Shown here: piece after piece, positions 8,782-18,588 of the stretch
How the letters are laid out: the number at the start of each line of letters is the position of its first letter
Position numbering within the stretch: position 1 is the first letter of the stretch
Source: Lachnospiraceae bacterium
GTDB taxonomy: Bacteria > Bacillota > Clostridia > Lachnospirales > Lachnospiraceae
Assembly: GCA_022793065.1 (NCBI GenBank)
Contig: JAAWCE010000015.1
Coordinates: forward strand, 1-64,000
Direction: 5' to 3'
Length of the DNA stretch: 64,000 nt
Translations under genes and position numbers: made by a program
Notes under the pieces: model-generated
Seen by the model: the letters and a program-made list of their open reading frames with translations, nothing else
What the model was told of the DNA's origin: nothing
Databases searched by the model: none

Positions 8782-9975
8782 ATGCCAAATTTACACGAAC
8801 TGGAAAATGCCATGCCGGTAGCTCCCCTGAAAATTGTCGCCTTGCCTTCTGCACGGGAAATGGGCCTGCGCATCAATGAGTACATGGTACAATTCCGTAA
8901 AAGTATTCGTAACGACAAAGTAAAAAAAGATCCCGCCTTCCATGATTATATCGTCAACAATTATCTGGTAGACGTTGATACCCCCCGCTTTGGCAGCGGA
9001 GAAGGCAAAGCCAGTTTCCGCGAATCCATCCGGGGCAAGGATTTATTTCTTTTGGTGGATGTATGCAATCACAGCATTACCTACAATATCAACGGTTATA
9101 CCAATCACATGTCCCCTGACGACCACTATCAGGATTTAAAACGTGTCATTGCCGCATGCAACGGCAAGGCTCACAGAATTAATGTCATTATGCCATTCCT
9201 CTATGAAGGCCGACAGCACAAAAGAAACAGCCGTGAGTCTTTAGATTGCGCCTATGCTCTGGCAGAACTACGGGATATGGGTATCAGCAACTTTATTACG
9301 TTTGACGCCCATGACCCCAGGGTACAAAACGCCATACCCTTAAACGGCTTTGATAATTTTACACCCCCCTACCAGTTCATCAAAGCACTGCTTAACTCTG
9401 AAGATGACTTACTGGTAGATAAAGATCACTTGATTGTTATTAGCCCCGATGAAGGCGCTTTGGACCGTGCGATCTACTTTGCAAGCGTCCTGGGCGTGGA
9501 TACGGGTATGTTCTATAAACGGCGGGATTACTCAACCATGATCAACGGCAAAAATCCAATTGTAGCACACGAATTTCTAGGTGATAATATTGACGGAAAA
9601 GATGTTATTATTATAGATGACATTATTTCCTCCGGTCAAAGTATGTTGGATACCGCCAATCAGCTAAAAAAAATGAACGCAAGGCGTGTGTTTATTTGTT
9701 CCACGTTCGGTCTGTTTACCGATGGATTAAAAGAATTTGACGAAGCATATGAAAAAGGATACTTTGATAAAGTAGTAACCACAAACCTGACCTATCTGCT
9801 TCCCGAACTCTATACCCGACCTTACTTTATCGAAACAGATATGAGCAAGTTTATCGCCTCCCTGATTGATTTCATGAACCATGACGCCTCGCTTACCAAT
9901 ACGCTCGCAACCACTGAAAAAATTCATGGAATCCTGGAGGCATACAATAACCGCATTGAAATTGATTTGACCTAA
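8782..9975 (+). CDS. prs: Ribose-phosphate pyrophosphokinase, long clostridial form
   Basis: A 397-residue protein related to PRPP synthetase, which makes phosphoribosyl pyrophosphate from ribose-5-phosphate and ATP for nucleotide, histidine and NAD synthesis. The PRPP-binding loop is VIIIDDIISSGQS (residues 275-287), and YEGRQHKRNSRES (about 141-153) fits the flexible ATP-binding loop. It is about 80 residues longer than the usual 315-residue enzyme, with added sequence at the N-terminus and in the second half; this divergent form occurs in Lachnospiraceae. The ATG at 8782 is preceded by GGAGG at 5 bases. Confidence 0.85.
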   Translation: MPNLHELENAMPVAPLKIVALPSAREMGLRINEYMVQFRKSIRNDKVKKDPAFHDYIVNNYLVDVDTPRFGSGEGKASFRESIRGKDLFLLVDVCNHSITYNINGYTNHMSPDDHYQDLKRVIAACNGKAHRINVIMPFLYEGRQHKRNSRESLDCAYALAELRDMGISNFITFDAHDPRVQNAIPLNGFDNFTPPYQFIKALLNSEDDLLVDKDHLIVISPDEGALDRAIYFASVLGVDTGMFYKRRDYSTMINGKNPIVAHEFLGDNIDGKDVIIIDDIISSGQSMLDTANQLKKMNARRVFICSTFGLFTDGLKEFDEAYEKGYFDKVVTTNLTYLLPELYTRPYFIETDMSKFIASLIDFMNHDASLTNTLATTEKIHGILEAYNNRIEIDLT

Positions 9976-10007
9976 TCTGACCGGCCAATTCTATCTCTTC
10001 ATTTGAT

Positions 10008-10037
10008 TATGGGAAGTATGCCCCTTTACTTCCCATA
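10008..10037. other. Hairpin between prs and the kinase gene
   Basis: TATGGGAAGT and ACTTCCCATA form a perfect 10-bp stem with a 10-base loop. The stop codon of the kinase gene (10026) lies in it. No T-run follows on either strand, so it may be a weak terminator shared by these convergent genes. Confidence 0.45.
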
Positions 10038-12737
10038 AAAAGAGTTTTCATCTTTCATTGTATCCACATATTCCGGAAAAGAGATAACCGTCTTAAATAG
10101 ATCTCCATCCAAAAAGATTTCAAAACTACCTCCCTGTGCCTGTACAAGGCTTTTGGCAATGGAAAGCCCTAACCCGCTTCCTTCGGTGGTTCTGGCAGAA
10201 TCCCCCCGGATAAAACGTTCTGTCAGTTCATCAGGACGTATATTCATCTGCTCTTTGGAAATATTTTTAACACACACTTCCACCCTGTCTTCATTTTTCT
10301 CCATATCAATATAAACTCTGGTACCTTCCATGGCATATTTACATATATTATTAAACAAATTCTCCATAACCCGCCACATTCTGCTGCTGTCAGCATAGAC
10401 AAAAGCACTTACATTGTGGTCGTCAAATATCATCTGCAGCTTACATTCCTCCAACCTTTCAGAAAACTCTCCAATACTTTGATTGACAAGTTCCGCCAGA
10501 TTCAGTTTTTCCCTGTTCAGCACAATATTACCTGATGAAATTTTGGAAGCTTCCACCAGATCATCCGTGAGCTGTTTCAGCCGATGGGCTTTTCCGTCAA
10601 GTATGGCAATGTATCCTTTTGCCGGTTCTTCCTCAATTTTCAGACGCTTCAACAAATCTACATAATTGATAATTGAAGTAAGCGGTGTCTTAATATCATG
10701 GGATACATTTGTAATCAAATCCGTTTTCATCTGCTCATCCTTCATGCTGGTTTTCACCGCCTTTCGGATGCCCTCTCCAATATTATTCACGGCGTCGGCC
10801 ATTTCTTTGCTGGAACCGTGCAGCTTGTCCGCCTCCAGTTTAAATTCCACTTCCCCGTCCCGAATCTTTTTGATACCCTCCACAATTTCAATCCGCTCCG
10901 CATTACTGCGGAACAAAATCATTCCCACAACCACGTCCAATGCCACCATACCGCCTAAAATCAAAACAGAATACAACTGTTGATGATCCAAAAGCCTGTA
11001 TACCACAACAATTCCAATGAGATTGGAAAACAAGAATAAATTATATGGTAAAAGCATACTGACTACGGAATTTTTATGCTGCAAAACATATTGTATGGAA
11101 TTGCTGATAATTTTACAGATATAATATAAAAAACTGCCCTTCCAGAGAAGATTGGCCCGGATACGCCGCACCAGACTCTGCCAGATCAAATGAGAAGCCA
11201 TGCTGGTATACAGGCCATACAACGCAAATACCCCATAACGATACAGCCCTGCCAACTGAATCCCTAAAAGTTCAATTGGCAGCACCTCTCCATTGTCTGC
11301 AATTTTCATAATTAATTTATATCCCAACATACAGCCATACGCCAAAACAGCTCCTAAGAGAAGTAAAAGTTCCGTCCAAATATGATCAAACCGAGCCAGA
11401 CAATAGCTTTTTTCTCCCCTGGAATTGATTACCACACCCGTAGTAACCGTCCTATAAATCCCAATTCCAAACCAAACCACAACCAGAAAAACAATTAAAC
11501 TAATCATCCTGTCCACATTGGGCACTATTTTCTGAAATACCGCATTGGCAGTATAAAAAGCATCCCCCTCCACTGCATAATTGGTATCCACACAGAGCCA
11601 GATATGGGTGGTATCCGGATAGGCATAATTATATAATCCAATATAACCGTCTATCTCTTCCTCACTTAAAATAGTGTTCCCCATAAACACAAGGCTGTCG
11701 GGATAATAAATCAAATATCGCCTGTATTCTGAAAAGTATTCTGTGACCTCATTGTCCGGTAAATCCTTAATCTTTGGTATATTGGTATAAGTGCACATGC
11801 CATTGTCAGTCATCATACGCACCATATATTTTACATTGCTTCTATCTGCCTTATAAGCATCATTACAAAGTTGATACCGCTGATAATTCACCGTAAGACT
11901 GTCAATGGCAGCCACCACATTATCCTGCAGCCGAATATAATCCACCCAGTTGTCCACACAATTTATTAATTGGCGTTTTCCGTCCACCGTATCATATCGG
12001 CAGTTTAACATCGGAATTGATACCATCAGAATACCATCATCTTCTCTATTCACCCTGACATTGTTCAAATTCTGCGCCATAATATAAGAAAACACCAAAT
12101 CCTCCAATTGATCTTGGGTATATTCATTTAGCTTTTGGGACAAACTATTTATTTCTTCCAAACTCTTTCCATAAAACGCTTCTTCCCCTGCTTCTTTTCC
12201 CTGTTTTTTTTCATCCCCCTCTTCAATCCTGTAAAAATCTTCAAACGTAAGCTGCCCATATTCATCCAGGGTAAAATTTTCGGGAAAAATGCAATATCCG
12301 AAATAATTGACAAATTCTGACATACTCATCATGCGGTTGGTATGTTCTACGCCATATTTTCCCCATTTAATAATATCATCCAACTCATAGACCACAGAAA
12401 CTTCACATCCCTGATCCACACCAATTTTGCGCGCGTATTCCGTCACATCTATTTTCTTATAGGGATCAAATACATCATTTGTTTCCATCTGTTCCTTTAC
12501 CACAACCAACTGTGTAATATCCGAAACCGCATTCCGAAACAAATCATGATAAATATCAGATTCTTCAAACTCCTGGTCCGAGGCAATGGGAAATATCCTA
12601 TATACTTTACTTCCGTCAATAGAATTTACGGTAATATACGAATTCAGCAGAATCCCCGCCACCGCCACCATAATCCCGGCTGCCAGTATATGTTGGAACA
12701 ATCCTATTCCCAGTCGCTTCCATGATGACTTTTTCAT
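10026..12737 (-). CDS. Large membrane sensor histidine kinase
   Basis: A 903-residue kinase. One membrane segment lies at about 12-33 and is followed by roughly 370 residues predicted outside the cell. Five or so further hydrophobic segments lie between about 405 and 615. Then comes a HAMP-like stretch and the kinase core. The phosphoacceptor is H680 in NVSHDIKTPLTS; the N-box is NLFNNICKYA and the ATP lid region has GSGLGLSIAKSL. The response regulator gene precedes it by 55 bases and is the likely partner. The external domain matches no sensor that I recognise, so the signal is unknown. Such a large mixed N-terminal half is unusual for a partner of an OmpR-type regulator. Confidence 0.88.
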   Translation of the reverse strand: MKKSSWKRLGIGLFQHILAAGIMVAVAGILLNSYITVNSIDGSKVYRIFPIASDQEFEESDIYHDLFRNAVSDITQLVVVKEQMETNDVFDPYKKIDVTEYARKIGVDQGCEVSVVYELDDIIKWGKYGVEHTNRMMSMSEFVNYFGYCIFPENFTLDEYGQLTFEDFYRIEEGDEKKQGKEAGEEAFYGKSLEEINSLSQKLNEYTQDQLEDLVFSYIMAQNLNNVRVNREDDGILMVSIPMLNCRYDTVDGKRQLINCVDNWVDYIRLQDNVVAAIDSLTVNYQRYQLCNDAYKADRSNVKYMVRMMTDNGMCTYTNIPKIKDLPDNEVTEYFSEYRRYLIYYPDSLVFMGNTILSEEEIDGYIGLYNYAYPDTTHIWLCVDTNYAVEGDAFYTANAVFQKIVPNVDRMISLIVFLVVVWFGIGIYRTVTTGVVINSRGEKSYCLARFDHIWTELLLLLGAVLAYGCMLGYKLIMKIADNGEVLPIELLGIQLAGLYRYGVFALYGLYTSMASHLIWQSLVRRIRANLLWKGSFLYYICKIISNSIQYVLQHKNSVVSMLLPYNLFLFSNLIGIVVVYRLLDHQQLYSVLILGGMVALDVVVGMILFRSNAERIEIVEGIKKIRDGEVEFKLEADKLHGSSKEMADAVNNIGEGIRKAVKTSMKDEQMKTDLITNVSHDIKTPLTSIINYVDLLKRLKIEEEPAKGYIAILDGKAHRLKQLTDDLVEASKISSGNIVLNREKLNLAELVNQSIGEFSERLEECKLQMIFDDHNVSAFVYADSSRMWRVMENLFNNICKYAMEGTRVYIDMEKNEDRVEVCVKNISKEQMNIRPDELTERFIRGDSARTTEGSGLGLSIAKSLVQAQGGSFEIFLDGDLFKTVISFPEYVDTMKDENSFYGK

Positions 12738-12792
12738 ACGCTAATTCATTTCTAACCTTTCTATTTATCATTTCAAGCTTCTATATTGTTTT

Positions 12793-13485
12793 CTATTGCT
12801 TGTCAATTTTATATCCCACGCCCCATACAACCTTTAAATATCTGGGTTCTTTGGGATTAATTTCTATTTTTTCCCGAATGTGACGAATGTGCACCGCAAC
12901 CGTATTATCCGCTCCTATGGCATCTTCATTCCAGATACTTTCGTATATTTGATCAATGGAAAATACTCTTCCCTGATTTTTCATTAACAAAAGCAAAATA
13001 TTATACTCAATGGGCGTCATTTTCACTGGTTCATCATCCACCAATACCTGTTTGGTATCGTCGTTAATCACCAGACCTCCAACCTGATAAATGGCCTTGT
13101 TGTCCACGTTAAGACTTCCCAGCGATGTATACCGGCGCAAATTAGACTTTACCCTTGCCACCAGTTCCAAAGGATTAAAAGGTTTCGTAATATAGTCGTC
13201 CGCCCCAATATTCAATCCCAGAATCTTATCCGTATCCTCTGATTTTGCGGACAGCATAATAATCGGTATGCTGCTGTACTCCCGTATCTTCAAAGTAGCA
13301 CGTATGCCGTCCAATTTAGGCATCATAACATCCATAATCAACAAATGGATATCTTCTTTTTTCAGAAGTTCAATTGCCTGTGCTCCGTCATAGGCTTTAA
13401 AAATTTGATATCCGTCCTGGCTTAAATAAATCTCAATCGCGTCCACAATTTCCTTATCATCGTCACACACAAGTATATTTGCCAT
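12793..13485 (-). CDS. OmpR/PhoB-type response regulator
   Basis: A 230-residue transcription factor. The receiver domain has the acidic pocket CDDD (7-10), the phosphorylation site D52 in LLIMDVMMP, and K101 in YITKPF. A winged-helix DNA-binding domain fills the second half, ending in the typical VWGVGYKI. It precedes the 903-residue kinase and follows pgeF by 53 bases, so it may be both in a long operon and separately driven. The ATG has an AGAGGTG site. The target genes cannot be told from sequence. Confidence 0.93.
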   Translation of the reverse strand: MANILVCDDDKEIVDAIEIYLSQDGYQIFKAYDGAQAIELLKKEDIHLLIMDVMMPKLDGIRATLKIREYSSIPIIMLSAKSEDTDKILGLNIGADDYITKPFNPLELVARVKSNLRRYTSLGSLNVDNKAIYQVGGLVINDDTKQVLVDDEPVKMTPIEYNILLLLMKNQGRVFSIDQIYESIWNEDAIGADNTVAVHIRHIREKIEINPKEPRYLKVVWGVGYKIDKQ

Positions 13486-13538
13486 ATTACACCTCTTATT
13501 CCGATTTTATAACTTTCACTGACTTGCCTCTGCCCCCG

Positions 13539-14414
13539 TCATCTCAGCGTCAAAAACGCACCGAAATTACCACGCTTACCTTCACTGGCCCTGTGAGAAA
13601 AAAGATAATTACTGTTATGACAGGTACAGATATCCGTCACCGAAATATGCTGCGGCAGCACGCCCGCCTGTTGTAGAATCTTTTTATTAGAAAGCCACAA
13701 ATCCAACTGATACTTTCCCGGCGCTTTCCCCTCCACTGCAACTTCGCTTCCCAACATCTCTATAAACAATACAGCTACATCCTCGCTGACTTCATAGCAA
13801 TCCCTACAGATAGAAGGTCCAATCGCCACATACAGTTCTTCCGGTCTGCTTCCGAAATTTGCTGCCATAGCCTTCACCATTTGTTCCCCCATTCTGCCAA
13901 TAGTCCCCCTCCATCCGGAATGTGCCAGTCCAATTGCTTGATTCACTCTATCAACAAAAAATAATGGTACACAGTCCGCATAATAAGTTACAAGTACAAT
14001 TCCCGGCACATTTGTTATCATTCCGTCCACATCGTGAAAGGAATTTTCTCCCTCTGCTTTCCTTGCGCCCGGAATCCCCTTTCCTTTATCTTCCATGGTC
14101 ACTTTTCTGATATTTGTGGTATGTGTCTGATGAGAAGCCACCATATCGCTGACTTGACAGCGCAGCACCCGCGCCACCCGTTCATAATTTTCCCATACCG
14201 CCTCCCCACAGTCTCCCCTGGAAAAGCTCAGATTCATGGTAGAAAAAATTCCCTTACTCACACCTCCCACACGGGTCGTCACCAAATGTTTCACAATCCC
14301 TGTTTCCTCCAACAAAGGAAACGTCAAATATTCCATCTCCGTTCCATCATGTAAAAGAAACACATTCTGTCTGATTGTCTCCTTATTCTCATCCATTCTG
14401 TCTATTGGATACAT
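13539..14414 (-). CDS. pgeF: Laccase-domain purine nucleoside phosphorylase family (YlmD/YfiH)
   Basis: A 291-residue protein of the multicopper-oxidase-like family now linked to purine nucleoside phosphorylase activity and, in some bacteria, to peptidoglycan editing. Conserved motifs are ASHQTHT, YADCVPLFF, AHSGWRGT and the C-terminal CTCHNSNYLFSHRA, containing the His and Cys residues of the metal site. The ATG at 14414 has GGAGG 8 bases upstream; an ATG at 14429 lacks such a site. It lies between yraN and the two-component genes. Confidence 0.88.
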   Translation of the reverse strand: MYPIDRMDENKETIRQNVFLLHDGTEMEYLTFPLLEETGIVKHLVTTRVGGVSKGIFSTMNLSFSRGDCGEAVWENYERVARVLRCQVSDMVASHQTHTTNIRKVTMEDKGKGIPGARKAEGENSFHDVDGMITNVPGIVLVTYYADCVPLFFVDRVNQAIGLAHSGWRGTIGRMGEQMVKAMAANFGSRPEELYVAIGPSICRDCYEVSEDVAVLFIEMLGSEVAVEGKAPGKYQLDLWLSNKKILQQAGVLPQHISVTDICTCHNSNYLFSHRASEGKRGNFGAFLTLR

Positions 14415-14464
14415 ATACGCAACCTCCATGCCGCAAAGTTCAAAACAGCGCTGACACCCTCTCC

Positions 14465-14839
14465 TTAATATCTATTGGAATTATGTGAATCAATATGTGA
14501 AAAAGCATTTTTCATCCATTCAATTTTTCCCTCCTGAATCCCTACCACATCATATCTAACGCCAATGCCGTCTCCTATTTTATGAATGTATCTATAATAC
14601 TCCGCCACCCGGCATATTTTATACTGCTTCCGATAATCCACGGCTTCCAGCGCAAAACCGTTTCTATGATTGCTTCGATATTTCACTTCCACAAACACAA
14701 GATAGTTTTCATGATACCCAACTAAATCTATTTCCCCTTGCCGACAACGAAAATTTGACGCTACAATCCGCATCCCGTGCGCTATCAAATAGGACGAGGC
14801 CATCTTCTCCCACTGGGCCCCGGTTTTTCGCTTATTCAA
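14465..14839 (-). CDS. yraN: UPF0102 family YraN-like nuclease-fold protein
   Basis: A 124-residue protein of the UPF0102 family, which has a PD-(D/E)XK nuclease-like fold and unknown cellular role. The fold motif is visible as GEIDLV (D38) and FVEVKYR (E51, K53). The likely start is a TTG at 14839, with GGAGG 6 bases ahead. It sits after the FlhB-like gene. In many Firmicutes the gene also follows rnhB. Confidence 0.88.
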   Translation of the reverse strand: MNKRKTGAQWEKMASSYLIAHGMRIVASNFRCRQGEIDLVGYHENYLVFVEVKYRSNHRNGFALEAVDYRKQYKICRVAEYYRYIHKIGDGIGVRYDVVGIQEGKIEWMKNAFSHIDSHNSNRY

Positions 14840-14864
14840 ATATAACCTCCTCCATCCTTGTATA

Positions 14865-15152
14865 CTATCTCTTGACTTTTCCCTTTAATTTATCCATGGA
14901 ATCTACAAAGACAAGTATTTCAGCCACTACCTCATACAGTTCCGGCGGGATCATATCTCCAATATCCAAACGTGACAGCGTATCCGCCAGCTTATCGTCA
15001 CGATGAATGGGCACATCACTCTCCTGTGCCTTTTCTATGATTTTCTCTGCTAAAATTCCTCGGCCGCTGGCAATGACCCGCGGCGCGTCATCCGCTGGAT
15101 TATATTCCAAAGCCACGGCCTGTTTTACTTTCTTTTCTTTTTTTTCATCCAT
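14865..15152 (-). CDS. FlhB C-terminal domain-like protein
   Basis: A 95-residue protein like the cytoplasmic tail of the flagellar export switch FlhB (B. subtilis YlqH type). ALEYNPADDAPRVIASGRG (about 13-31) corresponds to the FlhB autocleavage region, but NPTH is replaced by NPAD, so self-cleavage is not expected. DVPIHRD and a hydrophobic helical end follow. It lies between the FliK-like gene and yraN, the same order as the B. subtilis rnhB-ylqG-ylqH-yraN region. It may modulate the export gate, or be a vestige. Confidence 0.85.
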   Translation of the reverse strand: MDEKKEKKVKQAVALEYNPADDAPRVIASGRGILAEKIIEKAQESDVPIHRDDKLADTLSRLDIGDMIPPELYEVVAEILVFVDSMDKLKGKVKR

Positions 15153-15220
15153 ATAAACCCCCCGCGCTTCCCGTCACACCGATAACAAAACGAATCTTGT
15201 CTGGAAAGCGAAAATATTCA

Positions 15221-17134
15221 CTATGTCCGAACATCAAAAGCATACTGAGAAAGTGCAATCCCTTTTTCCTGCCGGAGAATCGGTTCCAAACCGCCCTCCG
15301 TTGCTTCTTCCGCTTCCCCTCTGACAGTCATGGCAACACTGCAGTCATAACCACGCTTTTGCAATCTCTCAGTCAATAATCCCATATGTCCTGAGATAAA
15401 ATCTATCATATCATCGTCACGAAGATAAAATCTTGTACTAACCTTGCTGTTTTGTAAAGCCACATATACGTCCACAGGCCCCAAATTCTCCATATCCAGG
15501 TGCAGCAAAGCGCTTATTTTCCCATCTTTACCGGTAAGCTTCTTTTTGTTAGAATACACATACAACTCTCCATGAGCTTCCCTTTGCTGCAATCGCAGCG
15601 GCAGTTGTACATAGGCGTACATTTGATTGAGTTGTTGAAGAAAATCTATATTCTGGGACATGGATGTTGTGGCTTTAAACGCATTGGAATTGGTCTGTCC
15701 CACGTTCTCAAGGGATTGCGCCAATGCCTTGAGCTGTCTGTCCAACCTGCGGTATAATTCTTCCACCTTGCCGGGTGATGCAATCTCTTTTGGACTTAAC
15801 GACCAAAACTTTTTTAACTGCCCTGTGAAAAGTTCCCGGAATTTTTTTCCGGAAAACAGTTTTTCCAATTCATGGAGCATTTTGGATGACGCCCCATTTT
15901 CACCTGTGAGCAGATTTAGCGAAGCAAACAATTGTCCAACGTCCGTCTGTCCCTGTGCAAACTGCAAAATCTGTCTGCCAAAATCCGTACCCTCTAACGA
16001 TGGCAGCTGCCCGCTGTCAAGCAATTTTAACATTTCCTCCGCCACGGCCTTTCTCAAGGTATCCGGAATCCCGTCTGCCGCCGCACCATCTGTCAATTCC
16101 TGTGACAGTTCCTGCATTTTCACATCTTCACCCACATTTTGCAATATGGTCTCCTGTATTCCCAAATGTCCGCTCCGGTCTCCCTGAACTATATTTTCTC
16201 CATCGGTTTCCAATAAACCCTCCGGAAGCATATTTCGCAAGGCAGCCCCGATTACCTGTGCTTCACCCTGTCCCAATGCTGAAGTGCTGCTCTGTTCCAT
16301 CCCCCCCGGCTGCCCGATGATATTTTCTGTAGAATCGGCCACACTTCCCGGCGCCGCAGGTATTTCCACAGAACTTCCCACATCTCCCTGTCCGGCAGTC
16401 ACATCTTTCGTAAGCCCGGAAGTTCCCTGTTCTGCTCCCTCCTGTATCAGTGATAATATTTCTCTATACAATCTGACCGCCCCGGCCACATCCCCTTCTT
16501 CCACCATAGAATCAAAGACTTCGGGTAAAGCTCCCAATATGGAATCCATCCCTTCCGTCAACTGATGGGTCAAATTGCGATAAGATGCCATCTGATTTAC
16601 ATTTGCCTCATTTACGGGCATCTGAAGTTTATGCAGTTGAATAATATCCGAAATGGCCGCCTGGGGAAAACTGTTCAATTCCCTGTATACCTGCTGCAAT
16701 GAACTTCGGTTCACTGACATTCCCGCCGCCATCAACTGCTCTGTCATTTTTACAGAAGCCTGGTTTACGGGCAGTCCCGCCATATCCAGGGCTTTTAATA
16801 CATTCACATCCGTGGACACATTGGTGAACAACGGGCTTAATGTCAAAGCACTTCCGTTATTCTTTACCTCAAAGGTCATATTCTTCCCAATCTCAAGGTT
16901 CAAATTGCGATCCACCCTGGCATTGAGCACCATATCTTCCGAAAGCTTTATCTGTACCTCGCTGCCGTTTTTGGCAATCACTTCCCCGCTGATGGTCTGA
17001 CCAGGAACTAAGGAGCGTATCTGTTTGCCAATATGTTCCGCCTGGGCCGGCGTTGACTGAAAACGTCCTGCATCCTCAACAGAATGTTTTGTCTCCACAT
17101 GTGTTTCCCCTGAAAATAATTGTGTCAATTTCAT
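15221..17134 (-). CDS. FliK-like hook-length control family protein (YlqG-type)
   Basis: A 637-residue protein, glutamine- and serine-rich through the middle, with low-complexity stretches. The last 100 residues (PLRLQQREAHGELYVYSNK... DVYVALQNSKVSTRFYLRD) resemble the C-terminal domain of FliK, the hook-length ruler. It is paired with an FlhB-tail homologue, the natural FliK partner, directly downstream. The ATG at 17134 has AAGGGG 7 bases upstream; an in-frame extension overlapping rnhB lacks a site. No other flagellar structural genes are in the window. Confidence 0.75.
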   Translation of the reverse strand: MKLTQLFSGETHVETKHSVEDAGRFQSTPAQAEHIGKQIRSLVPGQTISGEVIAKNGSEVQIKLSEDMVLNARVDRNLNLEIGKNMTFEVKNNGSALTLSPLFTNVSTDVNVLKALDMAGLPVNQASVKMTEQLMAAGMSVNRSSLQQVYRELNSFPQAAISDIIQLHKLQMPVNEANVNQMASYRNLTHQLTEGMDSILGALPEVFDSMVEEGDVAGAVRLYREILSLIQEGAEQGTSGLTKDVTAGQGDVGSSVEIPAAPGSVADSTENIIGQPGGMEQSSTSALGQGEAQVIGAALRNMLPEGLLETDGENIVQGDRSGHLGIQETILQNVGEDVKMQELSQELTDGAAADGIPDTLRKAVAEEMLKLLDSGQLPSLEGTDFGRQILQFAQGQTDVGQLFASLNLLTGENGASSKMLHELEKLFSGKKFRELFTGQLKKFWSLSPKEIASPGKVEELYRRLDRQLKALAQSLENVGQTNSNAFKATTSMSQNIDFLQQLNQMYAYVQLPLRLQQREAHGELYVYSNKKKLTGKDGKISALLHLDMENLGPVDVYVALQNSKVSTRFYLRDDDMIDFISGHMGLLTERLQKRGYDCSVAMTVRGEAEEATEGGLEPILRQEKGIALSQYAFDVRT

Positions 17135-17171
17135 ATCCATACCCCTTATTCCAGCTCCCGTTTCCGGGATT

Positions 17172-17930
17172 CTATACAATGTTCCTGATGAAGCTTTTGC
17201 GATGTATGGGTGTTGGTCCATATTTTTTCAACGCTTCCATATGCCCCACGCTTCCATAACCTTTATTTCCGCCGAAATCATACTCCGGATACACCTGAGC
17301 ATATGCCGTCATCAGCCTGTCCCTGGTGACTTTGGCCACAATACTTGCCGCTCCAATAGAAATACTCTTGGCATCTCCTTTGATAATCGGTACCTGGGGA
17401 ATTGTAATCCGGGGAATTGTCACCGCATCATTCAGCAGCAGCGTGGGGCCGGGCGTAAGCGCTCCCACTGCCTCCCGCATTGCCTCATAGGTTGCCTGCA
17501 AAATATTAATCTCATCTATCCGCTCCGGAGACGCATATCCCACTGCCCAGGCCACTGCCCGCTCCGTTATGATTTCATAAAGCTCCTCTCTTTTTTTTTC
17601 GGAGAGTTGCTTGGAATCGTTTATATATAAAATGCGGCAATCTTTCGGCAAAATCACCGCTCCCGCCACAACAGGCCCTGCCAACGGCCCCCTTCCTACC
17701 TCGTCCACGCCGCAAATATAGTCATATTCCTTATACTGTTCTTCATAAACCCGGATTGTCTCTATTCTCTGCTTTTCTTTTTCCAGCGCTTCAAGACGCT
17801 TTGCCGCTGTTTCTGCCAGCTTTCGGACGCCTGCCCGCGTATCCTCTGAATAAGTATTTATAAATTCAGGCAGCGCCTCTATAGATGCTGCCTGAAAAAT
17901 CTTCTTTATCTCATCCGTACTCTTCTTCAT
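17172..17930 (-). CDS. rnhB: Ribonuclease HII
   Basis: A 252-residue nuclease that cuts RNA in RNA-DNA hybrids and removes single ribonucleotides from DNA. Catalytic acidic residues fall in GVDEVGRGPLAGP, LLNDAV and KVTRDRLM. Like other Firmicutes RnhB it has an N-terminal helical extension of about 70 residues before the catalytic domain. I prefer the ATG at 17930 (GGAG 6 bases upstream) over an ATG at 17942 or a GTG at 17969. Confidence 0.94.
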   Translation of the reverse strand: MKKSTDEIKKIFQAASIEALPEFINTYSEDTRAGVRKLAETAAKRLEALEKEKQRIETIRVYEEQYKEYDYICGVDEVGRGPLAGPVVAGAVILPKDCRILYINDSKQLSEKKREELYEIITERAVAWAVGYASPERIDEINILQATYEAMREAVGALTPGPTLLLNDAVTIPRITIPQVPIIKGDAKSISIGAASIVAKVTRDRLMTAYAQVYPEYDFGGNKGYGSVGHMEALKKYGPTPIHRKSFIRNIV

Positions 17931-18042
17931 ATTCCGCTCCATTGTATCTTCCGTTAATAAGCCTTCCACATATGCCGTTTATGACAGCAATGCCTCTTTA
18001 AAAGTATATCCTGCGCATTTACGCCAACTCCCCAAAGATACT

Positions 18043-18588
18043 TTATTGATGCCGCAGCATACCCATTTTGGACAGGGGCCAGATACGGACAAACGCCCTG
18101 CCGATAATATCCTTACGATTCACATTTCCTACAAGAGGAGAGCGACTATCCGTACTGTTATTGCGGTTATCGCCCAGCACAAAATATTCATCCTCTCCAA
18201 TGACAATGGTTTCCCTGGCAAGTCCCATTGTTTCAGCTTTAATTACTTCCCTTCCATAACTTTCTTCCAGAATTTCATCATTAATATAAATATTTCCTTC
18301 TTCATCAATACGTACTGTTTCTCCCGGAAGTCCAATAATTCTCTTAATATAATAAGTATCTTCCTTATACTTAAAAGAAAAAACTATAATATCAAATCTC
18401 TCTGGTTCCTGAAATCGGTAAGAAATTTTATCCACAATCAGATTATCCTTATCGGAAAGCGTGGGTTCCATGGAAGATCCTTCCACTGCCGTCCTCTGCC
18501 CCACATACGTATTCACTGCCAATGTCAGCAGCAATACACAGAGTAAATATAGCAGCGTATTTATAATTTCCTTCAAAACTTTATTCAT
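18043..18588 (-). CDS. lepB: Type I signal peptidase (first copy)
   Basis: A 181-residue membrane protease that removes signal peptides from exported proteins. A single N-terminal membrane helix spans about 8-28. The catalytic serine is S39 in GSSMEPTL and the general-base lysine is K82 in YYIKRIIGLPGE; GDNRNNSTDSR is the third conserved box. The ATG at 18588 has GGAG 8 bases upstream. The frame is open for 60 further codons, but that stretch reads as a leader. A second signal peptidase gene lies at 19734. Confidence 0.93.
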   Translation of the reverse strand: MNKVLKEIINTLLYLLCVLLLTLAVNTYVGQRTAVEGSSMEPTLSDKDNLIVDKISYRFQEPERFDIIVFSFKYKEDTYYIKRIIGLPGETVRIDEEGNIYINDEILEESYGREVIKAETMGLARETIVIGEDEYFVLGDNRNNSTDSRSPLVGNVNRKDIIGRAFVRIWPLSKMGMLRHQ

